Shown here: positions 33,005-43,689 of the stretch, piece by piece
Layout: each line of letters begins with the position of its first letter
Numbering within the stretch: the stretch's first letter is position 1
Origin: Saprospiraceae bacterium
GTDB lineage: Bacteria > Bacteroidota > Bacteroidia > Chitinophagales > Saprospiraceae
Reading direction: 5' to 3'
Length of the DNA: 43,689 nucleotides
Assembly (NCBI GenBank): GCA_020629965.1
Contig: JAHDCG010000002.1
Location: 103,777 to 147,465, forward strand
Program-made: the position numbers and the translations under genes
Notes under the pieces: generated by a model
The model's database searches: none
The model's input: only the letters and a program-made list of their open reading frames with translations
Told to the model about the DNA's origin: nothing

Positions 33005-33040
33005 AAGTACAAGGCACTTCGGAAGTGCCCGGTACTTACC
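33005..33040 (-). repeat. REP-like nested palindrome E3 overlapping a stop codon
   Basis: AAGTAC (33005-33010) pairs with GTACTT (33032-33037), and GGCACTTC (33013-33020) with GAAGTGCC (33022-33029), with 2-base bulges. On the minus strand it begins GGTAAGTAC, and this TAA is the stop codon of the flavodoxin-like gene. Confidence 0.78.
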
Positions 33041-33548
33041 TCCCGGTCATTTTTTTCGCAAAAGCACGTATTTCTTCCCTCACACCTTCCGGCATCTCAC
33101 CGTTTTCCCGCCACCCGTGCACATTCCCGACATACTGCATTCCTAAATACTTTGCGGACTCTTGAAAAGGCATTAAAAAGCCGTTAATCAACTCCGGTTC
33201 CGAAGCCGAGGAGAGTACCGCCATGCTTTTTTCGCGCAATTTTCGTCCCGTCTCTTTTTCCGTTTTCAATAGGTCGGAAATGCGGTCGAAAAAGGTTTTC
33301 ATGATGCCGGACATCGCGTACCAATACACGGGCGTAGCGAAAATCAGCGTATCGTATTGCTCGACAATTTCTTTCATCAACGGAATAAAATCATCATCCG
33401 CATTTTTGAATTCATAGTCAAACTCCCCGATATTTTTGGTCTTCAAATCGATAATCGGAAAGCCCGTCAATTCACGCAGATATGCTGACATTTCATAAGT
33501 TTCGCCCTTACTGTTCGAGCTGCCGAGTATAATCACGCCTTTTTTCAT
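33036..33548 (-). CDS. Flavodoxin-like NADPH-dependent FMN reductase
   Basis: A 170-residue cytoplasmic flavoprotein of the flavodoxin-like fold. The FMN phosphate loop is IILGSSNSKGET at the start. LIFATPVYWYAMSGIMKTFFDRI is the family's second flavin-contacting motif. The length fits the NAD(P)H-dependent oxidoreductase/FMN reductase family. It probably reduces quinones or free flavin, but the substrate is not predictable. Its stop codon is contributed by REP-like element E3. Confidence 0.87.
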   Translation of the reverse strand: MKKGVIILGSSNSKGETYEMSAYLRELTGFPIIDLKTKNIGEFDYEFKNADDDFIPLMKEIVEQYDTLIFATPVYWYAMSGIMKTFFDRISDLLKTEKETGRKLREKSMAVLSSASEPELINGFLMPFQESAKYLGMQYVGNVHGWRENGEMPEGVREEIRAFAKKMTGR

Positions 33549-36154
<2,606 letters not shown>

Positions 36155-36160
36155 TTGCCG

Positions 36161-36181
36161 GTCGGTTGTTGATAGTTGATG
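36161..36181. repeat. Heptamer array GTTGNNN x3 after katG
   Basis: Units GTCGGTT, GTTGATA and GTTGATG, beginning seven bases after the katG stop codon. Confidence 0.7.
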
Positions 36182-36236
36182 GCTCTGCCGTGTTATATTA
36201 TCGACTTTTCCGTTTTGAAAATTAAGTTTACACAAA

Positions 36237-36276
36237 AAATAAAAGGCAGCTCGGTGACGAGCTGCCTTTTGTTTTT
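36237..36276. terminator. Strong bidirectional terminator between katG and the Rpn gene
   Basis: AAAAGGCAGCTCG (36241-36253) pairs perfectly with CGAGCTGCCTTTT (36258-36270) around a GTGA tetraloop. An A-rich side and T-rich side make it usable by both convergent genes. Confidence 0.92.
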
Positions 36277-37286
36277 TATTTCTTTTTTGCTCTCTCTTCC
36301 GCAAAGACCTCCACCAATATCGGATGCACTTTTAACTTCTTGGCGACAGACTCGGTAGTTGCGTCCTTCTTCTTCAACTCCGCGAGAACTTTGTCTTTCA
36401 GCAGAGCCTGTTTTTGAATTTTCTTGACAAATTTGACTTCGACAAGTGCTAAATCGGCAATATCTGCTACGGACATTTTCTTACGGGTCAAGTGCAAAAC
36501 ACTCAAAATGTCTTTTTTTATCAGACCTCTTTGTAAGCCTTTTTCTATTCCTTGCTCTACACCCCGTTTCACACCCTTTTCTATCCCTTTCAAAAACAAA
36601 AAATCCTGATTTATATCGAATTGAATTCCCATATCTTGTACTTTATCAACGGTTATTTTTTGCAAGTTACGCAATCTCGACAGCATTATCAACTGATTCG
36701 TAAATTTTCTGACCGCATACGCATCTTTCCGAATGAACGTCAACCTACCTAAAATCAACTCTAAAACCGTCTCGTAGCTCAAATCCTCCCTGTCCGCCAA
36801 CAGCCCTAAAATGACCTCTTCGGGAATATCCGAGTCGATAAAATCGCGGTAGCTGAAATCCTCGATACTGATAACGCCGAAAAGATAACTTAGATTTTTG
36901 AGGCGGATGTTATTTTGCATTTTTGCCTTTCCGCGACCGAGGTACAAGACGAGTTGGAGAGTCGGTTTGTTCAGTCTTCGGTATAAAAAGCCGAAGTAGA
37001 AAAGCATGCGCGCATTCATTCTTAAATTATCCGACGTTTCAAATTCTAAATGCAAAATCGCGCCGTCCGGATATTCTTTGTTGAAAATCTTGAGCAAAAA
37101 GTCAGGTTCTTTTTCGAGTGTCACCTGCATTTTCAGACGCTCTAACTTTTCGAGGCGGTCGAATTGTAAGCGAAAAATTTTGCGCAGGATGAACGGTATC
37201 AAATTACCGCAATTTTCCTTGATAATTTTGTCGATGTAATTCGCTTCCGTTTTATCGGTTTTACGATTGCCTTGGTCGTTGCTCAT
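36276..37286 (-). CDS. Rpn-family PD-(D/E)XK nuclease (transposase-related)
   Basis: A 336-residue protein from the start at 37286 (MSNDQGN). The frame extends to 37352, but the added 22 residues look like leader DNA. The segment DGAILHLEFETSDNLRMNARMLFYFGFLYRR is the PD-(D/E)XK core of the Rpn (recombination-promoting nuclease) family, with ExE in place of the usual ExQ/K. GLLADREDLSYETVLELILGRL follows. The tail GVKRGVEQGIEKGLQRGL is the Gly/Lys heptad run usual at the end of these proteins. Rpn proteins are transposase-related nucleases that act on their own or in phage defence; no insertion-sequence ends flank this copy. Confidence 0.82.
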   Translation of the reverse strand: MSNDQGNRKTDKTEANYIDKIIKENCGNLIPFILRKIFRLQFDRLEKLERLKMQVTLEKEPDFLLKIFNKEYPDGAILHLEFETSDNLRMNARMLFYFGFLYRRLNKPTLQLVLYLGRGKAKMQNNIRLKNLSYLFGVISIEDFSYRDFIDSDIPEEVILGLLADREDLSYETVLELILGRLTFIRKDAYAVRKFTNQLIMLSRLRNLQKITVDKVQDMGIQFDINQDFLFLKGIEKGVKRGVEQGIEKGLQRGLIKKDILSVLHLTRKKMSVADIADLALVEVKFVKKIQKQALLKDKVLAELKKKDATTESVAKKLKVHPILVEVFAEERAKKK

Positions 37287-37412
37287 TTTTCGGAGGTTCG
37301 GTGTAATGTAGTTTTTATTGAAGCCAAAATACCGAAAAAATCTAAAGTGCATGAATTGCGACGTTTATATCGGTCGATTTTTGCCCTGATTTTGTTAAGA
37401 CCACACAAAAAC

Positions 37413-37443
37413 TTGCAACTTCACCGTTTTTTACTTACTTTTG
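37413..37443 (+). promoter_or_regulatory. Bacteroidota-type promoter for the di-heme peroxidase gene
   Basis: TTG (37413-37415) and TACTTTTG (37436-37443) fit the TTTG / TANNTTTG consensus with a 20-base spacer. Transcription would begin near 37450, about 97 bases before the ATG. Confidence 0.5.
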
Positions 37444-37546
37444 ACAATCGAAAAAAGGAGAAAACCACCATTCACTCAATCACATTCCTTTTTAACGTTC
37501 GTCGGGCGGAGTAAAATGCGCAAGACAGAACCCAAAAAAATCGCTT

Positions 37547-38698
37547 ATGCAGCTCCGCAATTTTATCCTCGCCGCCTTCACGGTGCTCGGTTTCGCCTTC
37601 CTCGTCGCTTCTTGTACGCAAGACGAAGGCACGCTCATCAACAAAACTTTCACCGATGAAGATTACGAAATCATTGCTCAACACCTGAACATTCCCAACG
37701 ACCGCACCGAATACCTGAATATCGCGCTGCCCAAACACATGGAAAGCAGCGGCTTTTCGGTAGCCGGCGGCACGATTACCAACAAAGGCGCTATCCTCGG
37801 TCGCGTCCTCTTCTACGATACGCGCTTATCCAAAAACGACGCGGTCTCCTGTGCGAGTTGCCATGAGCAAGCCAACGGTTTTGCCGAAAATGCGGCCTTC
37901 TCCAAAGGATTTGACAATCAGGAAACCAAGCGTAATTCTCTTGCCATCGGCAACGTCCGCTTTTACTACCACGACCGCGGCTTCATGTGGGATGAACGCG
38001 CCGAGAGCGTAGAAGATCAAACCCGCAAAACCGTGACCGACCACATTGAGATGGGCATGGACTCTTGGGCGGATGTCACCGACAAAGTCGCCGACTCCGA
38101 TTTTTACCCCATTCTTTTTAAAAGTGCGTTCGGCGATGAAAACATTACCGAAGACCGCATTCAGGTTGCTTTGTCGATGTTTGTGCGCTCGATTATCAGC
38201 AAAGACGCGCCGTTTGACCGAGCGATGGTTGCGGATAATAACGGCAACGGTTTCGGTGTACCGAATTCTTTGGGTGATTTTACCGATAGTGAAAACCGAG
38301 GCATGGCTCTTTATATGAACAGTTGCCGCGCTTGTCACGGAAATATCGTCTTCCTCGGAAAATCGAGTGCTAACAACGGCTTGGACATGGAATACGCAGA
38401 TAAAGGCGTCGGTGAATTGAGCAACAATTCTTACGATAACGGTGTATTCAAAGTGCCTTTTATGCGTAACATCGGTCTGACCGCACCCTATATGCACGAC
38501 GGCCGCTTCCAAACTTTGGAAGAAGTTATCGAACATTACAGCAGCGGTATCAAAAATCACAATAACCTCGACGCGCTGCTTCCTGCGGGCGGTTTTGATT
38601 TTTCTGCGCAGGAAAAAGAAGATTTAGTCGCGTTTTTGCACACCTTGAGTGATGAAGTAATGGCAACGGAGGAGCGTTATTCTAATCCGTTTAAATAA
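37547..38698 (+). CDS. Di-heme cytochrome c peroxidase-family lipoprotein
   Basis: A 383-residue exported protein of the bacterial cytochrome c peroxidase/MauG family. The signal is a lipoprotein one, FLVASC with Cys24, so it is tethered to a membrane in the periplasm. Two c-type heme sites are present, CASCH (Cys102-His106) and CRACH (Cys260-His264). GRVLFYDTRLSKNDAVSCASCH and FMRNIGLTAPYMHDGRFQTLEEVIEHY are the family's conserved stretches. Most such enzymes reduce hydrogen peroxide with electrons from cytochrome c; MauG-like maturation functions cannot be excluded. It has its own promoter and a good terminator. Confidence 0.93.
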   Translation: MQLRNFILAAFTVLGFAFLVASCTQDEGTLINKTFTDEDYEIIAQHLNIPNDRTEYLNIALPKHMESSGFSVAGGTITNKGAILGRVLFYDTRLSKNDAVSCASCHEQANGFAENAAFSKGFDNQETKRNSLAIGNVRFYYHDRGFMWDERAESVEDQTRKTVTDHIEMGMDSWADVTDKVADSDFYPILFKSAFGDENITEDRIQVALSMFVRSIISKDAPFDRAMVADNNGNGFGVPNSLGDFTDSENRGMALYMNSCRACHGNIVFLGKSSANNGLDMEYADKGVGELSNNSYDNGVFKVPFMRNIGLTAPYMHDGRFQTLEEVIEHYSSGIKNHNNLDALLPAGGFDFSAQEKEDLVAFLHTLSDEVMATEERYSNPFK

Positions 38699-38750
38699 AA
38701 ATAAGAGAGTAGTCGATATAAATTTGATTACTTAAAACATATACTCTCCT

Positions 38751-38793
38751 AAAAGGGATTGTCGTATCGAACGGATGCGGCAATCCCTTTTTT
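38751..38793 (+). terminator. Terminator of the di-heme peroxidase gene
   Basis: AAAAGGGATTG (38751-38761) pairs exactly with CAATCCCTTTT (38781-38791), followed by more T. An earlier stem GAGAGTA/TACTCTC (38705-38711 and 38742-38748) precedes it. Confidence 0.9.
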
Positions 38794-39216
38794 CATTTTT
38801 TTCCTCATGTTTGCTCCGGAATCAGAATTGAGCCTTTTTGCAGATATGTCCCCCTATTTTTGTCCTGTAATTATTTAAAAAATCACCCGAAACTGTTCCT
38901 CTCGGAGTTGCACCCGACTCTGAATGCCGGAAATGCGGAGAGCAATTTTTCTCTCCGCTCCGGTACTTTTTCGGAAAATAATCAACTCGACCCGATTTTT
39001 AAATCGCTGTACTGAAAAAAGAATATTTAGGGGTTCTCACAATTTTTCATGAGAGTCGGCAGGCAAGTATTGTCTGCCGACATTTTGAAAGTTTCCCTTC
39101 ACTTCTCTCCTCACAGCCGAGTCGCGCTGATTTTATTCTCTAATCATTTTTTATCATCAAAAGCAGACAAAAGCAGTTTCCCAAATAGCTTTCTTGTCTG
39201 CTAAACCCAAACTGTT
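38794..39216 (+). other. Leader of the M36 protease gene with several hairpins
   Basis: A 423-base region without a gene. GCGGAGAG (38935-38942) pairs exactly with CTCTCCGC (38951-38958), with outer CCGG/CCGG pairs. CGATTT-tt-AAATCG lies near 38994-39007. GTCGGCAG (39055-39062) pairs with CTGCCGAC (39074-39081), with inner CAA/TTG pairs. No clear promoter was found. The series could be a regulatory leader or remnants of terminators and palindromes. Confidence 0.45.
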
Positions 39217-42200
39217 ATGTTACAAACATTTACAAAAATGCGTTTGGTATTTGCGGCGTTTCTGCTGTTTACCCTCTCTGCAATGCAAGCCCAAACCGGC
39301 GAAAAAGCCGCCGCTCGTTCCGTTATTTCGCAGTATTTGACCGAAAAAGCGATGAGCGAAAAAACATCCGCAAATATCGAATACCGCGTCGGTGACGATA
39401 TCGAAGAAAACCACGGCACACGCAGCATTTTTGCGCAACAGCAACACAACGGCATCGACCTGCAAGGCGCAATGCTCGGTTACTTCATCACTAAAGACGG
39501 CAGGAAAATCGCCAATGATGACTTAGCCGAAAAAGTTTCCGTCTCTGCTTCCGCACCGACTTTGAGTGCCGAGCAAGCCGTGCGCGCCGCGATGAGCTAC
39601 GCCGGCGACTTCCCGATGGTAGCCGCTTTAACGGAAAAAGAAAGCGCGAAGGACCCGCAACTGACGACGGTTTTCGACAAAGCCGACATTGCCGCCGGCG
39701 ATTTCAAAGCCCGTTTGGTGTATGTACCGACGAGTTTTAAGAGCGAAAAATACCGTTTGGCGTGGGAGACACAGGCTTTTACTTTAGACCGTCAACACTA
39801 TTGGCTGACTTACGTGGATGCCCTCGACGGTAAAATTCTCGACCGCCGTGATTTGGTGCTGCACTGTTCTTTCGGCGGCGAAGAGTACGATTACTCGCCC
39901 GAAGAACAAGCCGCACACGATGCGCACCACCACGCCATGCACCTCGACGCAGCGCGCGACATGGAGGAGGCGATAGAAGCCGCTAAGGCCGACCCCGCCG
40001 TGCCGCTCGCCGATATGCCTTTTGTTTTTGATAATTCCGCCGCTGTGACAACTACGGCAGCGGTTGCGGGTCTCGACCACACTTTTTTGGCTTTGGCACT
40101 ACCCGCCGACTCACCTTACGAAGGCGACCAATCCGTGGTCAGAGTCAGTGACGGTGACGACAATGCTTCGCCCTACGGCTGGACAAGTTTGAACGGTGCT
40201 TCCGAAGAAAATAATACGAAAGGAAATAATGTTTTTGCTTTCTACGACCCGAGTCCCGGACCGCTCGGCGGTGCGCCCGCGAGTGTCACGCCGCCTTCGA
40301 CTGTCGGCGGCACCGGCCCTTCCGATTGGGATTATCCTTGGGATTTGACCGAAGAGCCGGAGTTTATGAACGGTGCGTCTTTTCCGAACCGCGATGCGGC
40401 GATTGTCAATTTGTTCTACCTGAATAATATGATGCATGATATTTTTTATCCTTTCGGTTTTGATGAAAAACACCGCAATTTTCAAAATACCAACATCTTC
40501 AACGGCGTGGACAGAGGCGGTGTTGCTAATGATGAAGTACTGGCGCAGGCACAAGACGGCGGCGGTACGAACAACGCCAACATGCTGACCCTCGCCGACG
40601 GTACCAACGGACAGATGCAGATGTATTTGTGGACGTCGGTAGAACCGGGTAATTTGGTGAAAATCTTGGATGATAACGGCGATGTAGTTACGGACTTTCC
40701 TTCCCTGCAAGGTTCGTTTGCCAATGCGCCGAATGCCGATGTCAATCTGTTTACCACTCCGCGATTTGGAGATTTTGTGATGATTAACGGCGATTGTACA
40801 CCGACGACCGGAGTGCAATCGACCGAAAGCACGGGCTGTGGCACGGGCGCGCCGATGGCGGGCGCAGGTCTGCCGCCTTGCAACGATATTGCCGGAAAAA
40901 TCGTGATAATCGACCGCGGCGGTTGCTCTTTTGTCGAAAAAATTAACGGCGCCGAGCAAAATCCGACGGGGCTGCCGGCGGGTATTGTTATTGTCAATAA
41001 CGACCAAACCAATCCCGATGCCGTTATTTCGATGGGCGGTACGGATGCTGCCGCTAATACCATTCAAACGCCGACCGTGATGATTAGCTTCAATGACGGG
41101 GTTGCCTTAAAAGCTGCAATCGCCGCTGCCGCCGCCAACGGAGAAACTTTGCCGGGTGCCCTGCGCCGCGATGTCGCTCCTGCACCGAAGCGCGACGGTG
41201 ACTTTGATAACGGTGTCATCGGGCACGAGTACGGTCACGGTATTTCGACGCGCAGCAGTATTCGCACCGACGGCGGTCTGGGTACTTTGAGCGGTGCGGA
41301 GCAGGGCGGCGAAGGCTGGTCGGACTTTTGGGGTCTATACATTACCATGACCTCGGGAGATTTGTTACCACCCACCTCAGAGCACCCGAACGGTGTACTG
41401 CCGACGCGCGGTATCGGTAATTATGTGACTTACCAACCTGCCGACGGGCCGGGTATTCGCCCGCGTCCTTACTCTCTGGATTTCAACATCAACGAATATA
41501 CTTTCGCCGGTACGGCCTCCAATCGTTTGGGGGTGAATGATGTAAATCCGGACTCGCCGCACGGTGTCGGTTTTATCTGGTGTACCATGTTGTACGGCGT
41601 GTGGCAAGAGTTTATTGATTTATACGGCTTTAATGACGACCTGTTTAACGACGGCAGCGACCTGACGACGGCGGGCGGAAATAACGTGTTTAACCGTTTG
41701 GTTATTCGCGGTATTCAAATCCAAAACAGCTCTACTTTTGTCGGTCAGCGCGATGCGATTATTCAAGCCGACGAAGAGTTGTACGGCGGTGCGCACTTTT
41801 GCAATATCTGGCGAGCATTTGCGCGTCGCGGACTCGGTATCAACGCAACGGGCAGCGATACGGGACTCGGCGGCGAGGTAGATGGTTTTGCGCTGCACCC
41901 CGATTGCTCGGCTTCCGGAGGAATACGTTTGAGTCTCGACGCACCGACTAACATTCCGAATAACAGTGTGGCGACTTACACGGTAACGGCGACTAACGTT
42001 GCGACTATTTCGACCAATAACACGACAATCAGCGTAGATTTTCCCGCCGGTACGACGGACATTGTGCCTTCGGGCAACGGTACAGTCTCGGGTACGACGG
42101 TTTCTTGGGTCGGTAATATTGCCGGCACGGCGACCGATACTTACACCGTCGATGCGCGGGTGAATACACCGACTTTTACCAATGATGTATTTTTTGACGA

Positions 42201-43353
42201 CAACGAAGGCGCACAGGATATGTGGATGACCGTGGACGGCGGACTGCCGGCGGATGTGTGGAGAATTTCGGAAAACGACCCTTTCACGGGCAGCAAAGTG
42301 TGGTTTGTACCCGACCCGGATAATGCGAGCGACCAAAGTCTGGTCACGGCAAATCCTTCGCTCATTCCGACTGACGGTAAAATGACTTTTCACCATAAAT
42401 ACTCTACCGAGAAGGATTTCGATGTGGGTATCGTGGAAATTTCTACCGCTTCTCCCGCCGGACCGTGGACGGATTTGGGTAACTTTATGACGACTAACGG
42501 ATATAATAACGCTGTGCCGGCGCAAAACAATCCCGTGCTTTTCGGAGCAAGCGCAGGTATGGCTTTCGGCGGTTCTTCAGGAGCGGATTATCTGTCAACG
42601 GAGGTCGATTTGAGTTCTTTTGCGGGACAAAATGCTTATTTCCGTTGGAGATTTAGTGCGGACGTGCTTTCTCCGGGCATCGGCTGGTGGGTGGATAATG
42701 TGGTTGTGGGTTCGGATATTACCTATGCGCCCGTCACGGCAAATGCGGTTTTCGATGTGAATGCGGTCATGGTTTCCGATGTGGCGGAAGTGCTGATTAC
42801 GGCGCCTGCCCTGCCGGTCGAGTTGGTTGATTTCAATGCAGAAGCACGCCAAAAAGACATTTTGTTAACTTGGGAAACAGCGCAGGAATTGAATAACCGA
42901 GGCTTTCACATCGAGCGTCGTGCGGAGTACGAAAATGCCTTCCGTACCATCGGTTGGAAAGACGGTGCCGGTGACAGCGAGACTGCCGTAACTTATAATT
43001 TCATCGACGCGACGGCGGAAACGGGCGTGACTTACTACTACCGCTTACTGCAAGAGGATTTTGACGGCAGAAGCGAGTACGGTAACATTCGCAAAGCTCG
43101 CATCGAAAGTCTCGAAAATGAGGTTTCTTTGCAACCCAACCCGACGAGCGGCGCCGTGACTTTAGCGTGGGAACGTGCGGTAGGCACTTACTCCGTAGAG
43201 GTCTTCGACGCGGCGGGCAGATTGGTTTTGCAGGCTAAAGGCTTGGAGACTGCCCGCTACCGCTTCGACTTGTCCGACTTTGCGCAGCAGATGTACACGG
43301 TGCGGATTGTGACGGCGAAGGAGACGATTACTAAGAAGTTGCTTAAAGGTTGA
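39217..43353 (+). CDS. M36-family metalloprotease with PA domain and T9SS sorting domain
   Basis: A 1378-residue secreted zinc protease of the fungalysin (M36) type. A signal peptide ends SAMQAQ; an ATG at 39238 would also give a good signal. A fungalysin/thermolysin-type propeptide (~30-220) precedes the catalytic region. The zinc site is His670 and His674 in GHEYGHG, with Glu699 in GEGWSDFWG. A PA (protease-associated) domain interrupts at ~523-640. After the catalytic domain come a DUF11-like strand region (~905-985), a jelly-roll/MAM-like domain (~990-1170) and an FN3-like segment (VELVDFNAEARQKDILLTWETAQELNNRGF region). A T9SS tail (SLQPNPTSGAVTL) closes the protein. It probably digests extracellular protein. 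Confidence 0.94.
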   Translation: MLQTFTKMRLVFAAFLLFTLSAMQAQTGEKAAARSVISQYLTEKAMSEKTSANIEYRVGDDIEENHGTRSIFAQQQHNGIDLQGAMLGYFITKDGRKIANDDLAEKVSVSASAPTLSAEQAVRAAMSYAGDFPMVAALTEKESAKDPQLTTVFDKADIAAGDFKARLVYVPTSFKSEKYRLAWETQAFTLDRQHYWLTYVDALDGKILDRRDLVLHCSFGGEEYDYSPEEQAAHDAHHHAMHLDAARDMEEAIEAAKADPAVPLADMPFVFDNSAAVTTTAAVAGLDHTFLALALPADSPYEGDQSVVRVSDGDDNASPYGWTSLNGASEENNTKGNNVFAFYDPSPGPLGGAPASVTPPSTVGGTGPSDWDYPWDLTEEPEFMNGASFPNRDAAIVNLFYLNNMMHDIFYPFGFDEKHRNFQNTNIFNGVDRGGVANDEVLAQAQDGGGTNNANMLTLADGTNGQMQMYLWTSVEPGNLVKILDDNGDVVTDFPSLQGSFANAPNADVNLFTTPRFGDFVMINGDCTPTTGVQSTESTGCGTGAPMAGAGLPPCNDIAGKIVIIDRGGCSFVEKINGAEQNPTGLPAGIVIVNNDQTNPDAVISMGGTDAAANTIQTPTVMISFNDGVALKAAIAAAAANGETLPGALRRDVAPAPKRDGDFDNGVIGHEYGHGISTRSSIRTDGGLGTLSGAEQGGEGWSDFWGLYITMTSGDLLPPTSEHPNGVLPTRGIGNYVTYQPADGPGIRPRPYSLDFNINEYTFAGTASNRLGVNDVNPDSPHGVGFIWCTMLYGVWQEFIDLYGFNDDLFNDGSDLTTAGGNNVFNRLVIRGIQIQNSSTFVGQRDAIIQADEELYGGAHFCNIWRAFARRGLGINATGSDTGLGGEVDGFALHPDCSASGGIRLSLDAPTNIPNNSVATYTVTATNVATISTNNTTISVDFPAGTTDIVPSGNGTVSGTTVSWVGNIAGTATDTYTVDARVNTPTFTNDVFFDDNEGAQDMWMTVDGGLPADVWRISENDPFTGSKVWFVPDPDNASDQSLVTANPSLIPTDGKMTFHHKYSTEKDFDVGIVEISTASPAGPWTDLGNFMTTNGYNNAVPAQNNPVLFGASAGMAFGGSSGADYLSTEVDLSSFAGQNAYFRWRFSADVLSPGIGWWVDNVVVGSDITYAPVTANAVFDVNAVMVSDVAEVLITAPALPVELVDFNAEARQKDILLTWETAQELNNRGFHIERRAEYENAFRTIGWKDGAGDSETAVTYNFIDATAETGVTYYYRLLQEDFDGRSEYGNIRKARIESLENEVSLQPNPTSGAVTLAWERAVGTYSVEVFDAAGRLVLQAKGLETARYRFDLSDFAQQMYTVRIVTAKETITKKLLKG

Positions 43354-43380
43354 AAAGGTTGACCGGTTGAAAAGGTTGGG
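43348..43380. repeat. 8/9-base array GGTTGANNN overlapping the M36 stop
   Basis: Units GGTTGAAAA, GGTTGACC, GGTTGAAAA and GGTTGGGG. The first unit supplies the last Gly codon and the TGA stop of the protease gene. Confidence 0.75.
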
Positions 43381-43432
43381 GCATTTCGGTATGCCTGACT
43401 TTAATTTCGACTTTTAATTTTGTTTTCTCTTT

Positions 43433-43474
43433 AAAAAATCGGTGGTTCGTGTGAAAACGGGCTGCCGATTTTTT
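43433..43474 (+). terminator. Terminator of the M36 protease gene
   Basis: AAAAAATCGG (43433-43442) pairs with CCGATTTTTT (43465-43474), ending in a T-run. It lies 80 bases after the stop codon. Confidence 0.8.
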
Positions 43475-43487
43475 GTTTCGGATTTTT

Positions 43488-43576
43488 CGGCATTCCGTTC
43501 TCTCTCTCCCGGCATTCCGTTCCCCGAGGGAACTACATACCGGGTTGGAATATACCATGCCGTTGGCATTACCGGG
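43488..43576. repeat. Palindrome cluster E4 with TTACCGGG tail
   Basis: GGCATTCCGTTC occurs twice, separated by a CT-rich spacer. GTTCCC-cga-GGGAAC and ATGCC-gtt-GGCAT are small hairpins, each followed within a few bases by TACCGGG. It shares the TTACCGG tail with E1, and TTACC with E2 and E3. Confidence 0.5.
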
Positions 43577-43635
43577 AGGAAGGGGCAAAAAATGTCGGTA
43601 ATTTATTGGAATAATTGGAAGAAGTTGCTAAATTT

Positions 43636-43689
43636 CGTAAATCGTAAATCGTAAATCGTAAATCGTAAATCGTAAATCGTAAATCGTAA
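43636..43689. repeat. Perfect heptamer array CGTAAAT, at least 7.7 copies
   Basis: CGTAAAT is repeated without error from 43636 to the end of the window, so the true length is unknown. The same unit appears at 16515-16528. Confidence 0.95.

Larger units (their letters stand above)
43354..43689. other. Intergenic end of the window with repeats
   Basis: A 336-base end region. It holds the tail of the GGTTGA array, a terminator, a palindrome cluster (43488-43576) and the CGTAAAT array that runs off the window. A 70-codon open frame at 43442-43654 crosses all of these and is not credible as a gene. Confidence 0.6.

Noticed and set aside
36276-37286. An insertion sequence around the Rpn-family gene
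   Set aside because: Rpn proteins are often labelled transposases, but I see no terminal inverted repeats or target duplications around it.
40111-42525. Long minus-strand open frames (318 and 301 codons) inside the M36 protease gene
   Set aside because: They lie opposite a protein with clear domains and catalytic motifs, are rich in Arg/His/Ile from antisense codons, and show no recognisable domain.
43636-43689. Tandem array as a possible CRISPR
   Set aside because: The unit is only 7 bases with no spacers, and there are no cas genes.

Overview
The window is chromosomal DNA from a member of the Bacteroidota, most likely the Saprospiria/Lewinella-like part of the phylum. Four secreted proteins carry a type IX secretion (T9SS) C-terminal sorting domain. 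Many lipoproteins, a SprB-type repeat, DUF4271, DUF5723 and DUF6624 proteins, TANNTTTG -7 promoter boxes and a near absence of Shine-Dalgarno sites point the same way. I see no rRNA, tRNA, CRISPR array, prophage or intact insertion sequence. The exact genus is inference.

Layout. 163-5115 (-) is a giant modular T9SS adhesin-like protein. 5493-7319 (-) is a gcvH, VanZ-like, TonB-like cluster. 7576-9558 (+) is a DUF4271 membrane protein and hemD, separated by an unusually structured leader. 9764-10300 (-) is def and 10626-12077 (+) a MerA-like flavin disulfide oxidoreductase. 12464-15274 (+) pairs a T9SS-secreted peptidoglycan amidase with an SH3/NlpC-P60 lipoprotein. 15339-17832 (-) holds dinB and a type II NADH dehydrogenase. 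18057-21055 (-) holds a DUF5723 outer-membrane protein and a large lipoprotein. 21467-23618 (+) holds a small four-Cys membrane protein, an amine-oxidase-like flavoprotein and a VOC protein. 23623-28423 (-) holds a sterol-desaturase-family enzyme, a SulP transporter with a partner lipoprotein, and hflX. 28612-33548 (-) holds a DUF6624 lipoprotein, a BNR-repeat T9SS protein behind an EAD11-like membrane protein, and a flavodoxin-like reductase. 33854-38698 holds katG (+), an Rpn-type nuclease (-) and a di-heme peroxidase lipoprotein (+). 39217-43353 (+) is an M36 metalloprotease with a T9SS tail.

Functionally the region mixes housekeeping genes (lipoyl carrier, heme synthesis, deformylase, translesion polymerase, ribosome-rescue GTPase) with envelope and secreted functions: adhesion, extracellular proteolysis and peptidoglycan cleavage. 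It also holds peroxide defence (KatG and a di-heme peroxidase).

The least ordinary content lies between the genes. Nearly every gene boundary carries a short array of 7-, 8- or 9-base units, often abutting or overlapping a start or stop codon. The commonest unit is GTTG followed by three variable bases. Separately there are nested-palindrome elements with compensatory base changes and a shared GGTAA foot, a second palindrome family of which one copy lies inside a reading frame, and a three-way-junction-like structure ahead of hemD. These families are the best candidates here for undescribed biology.
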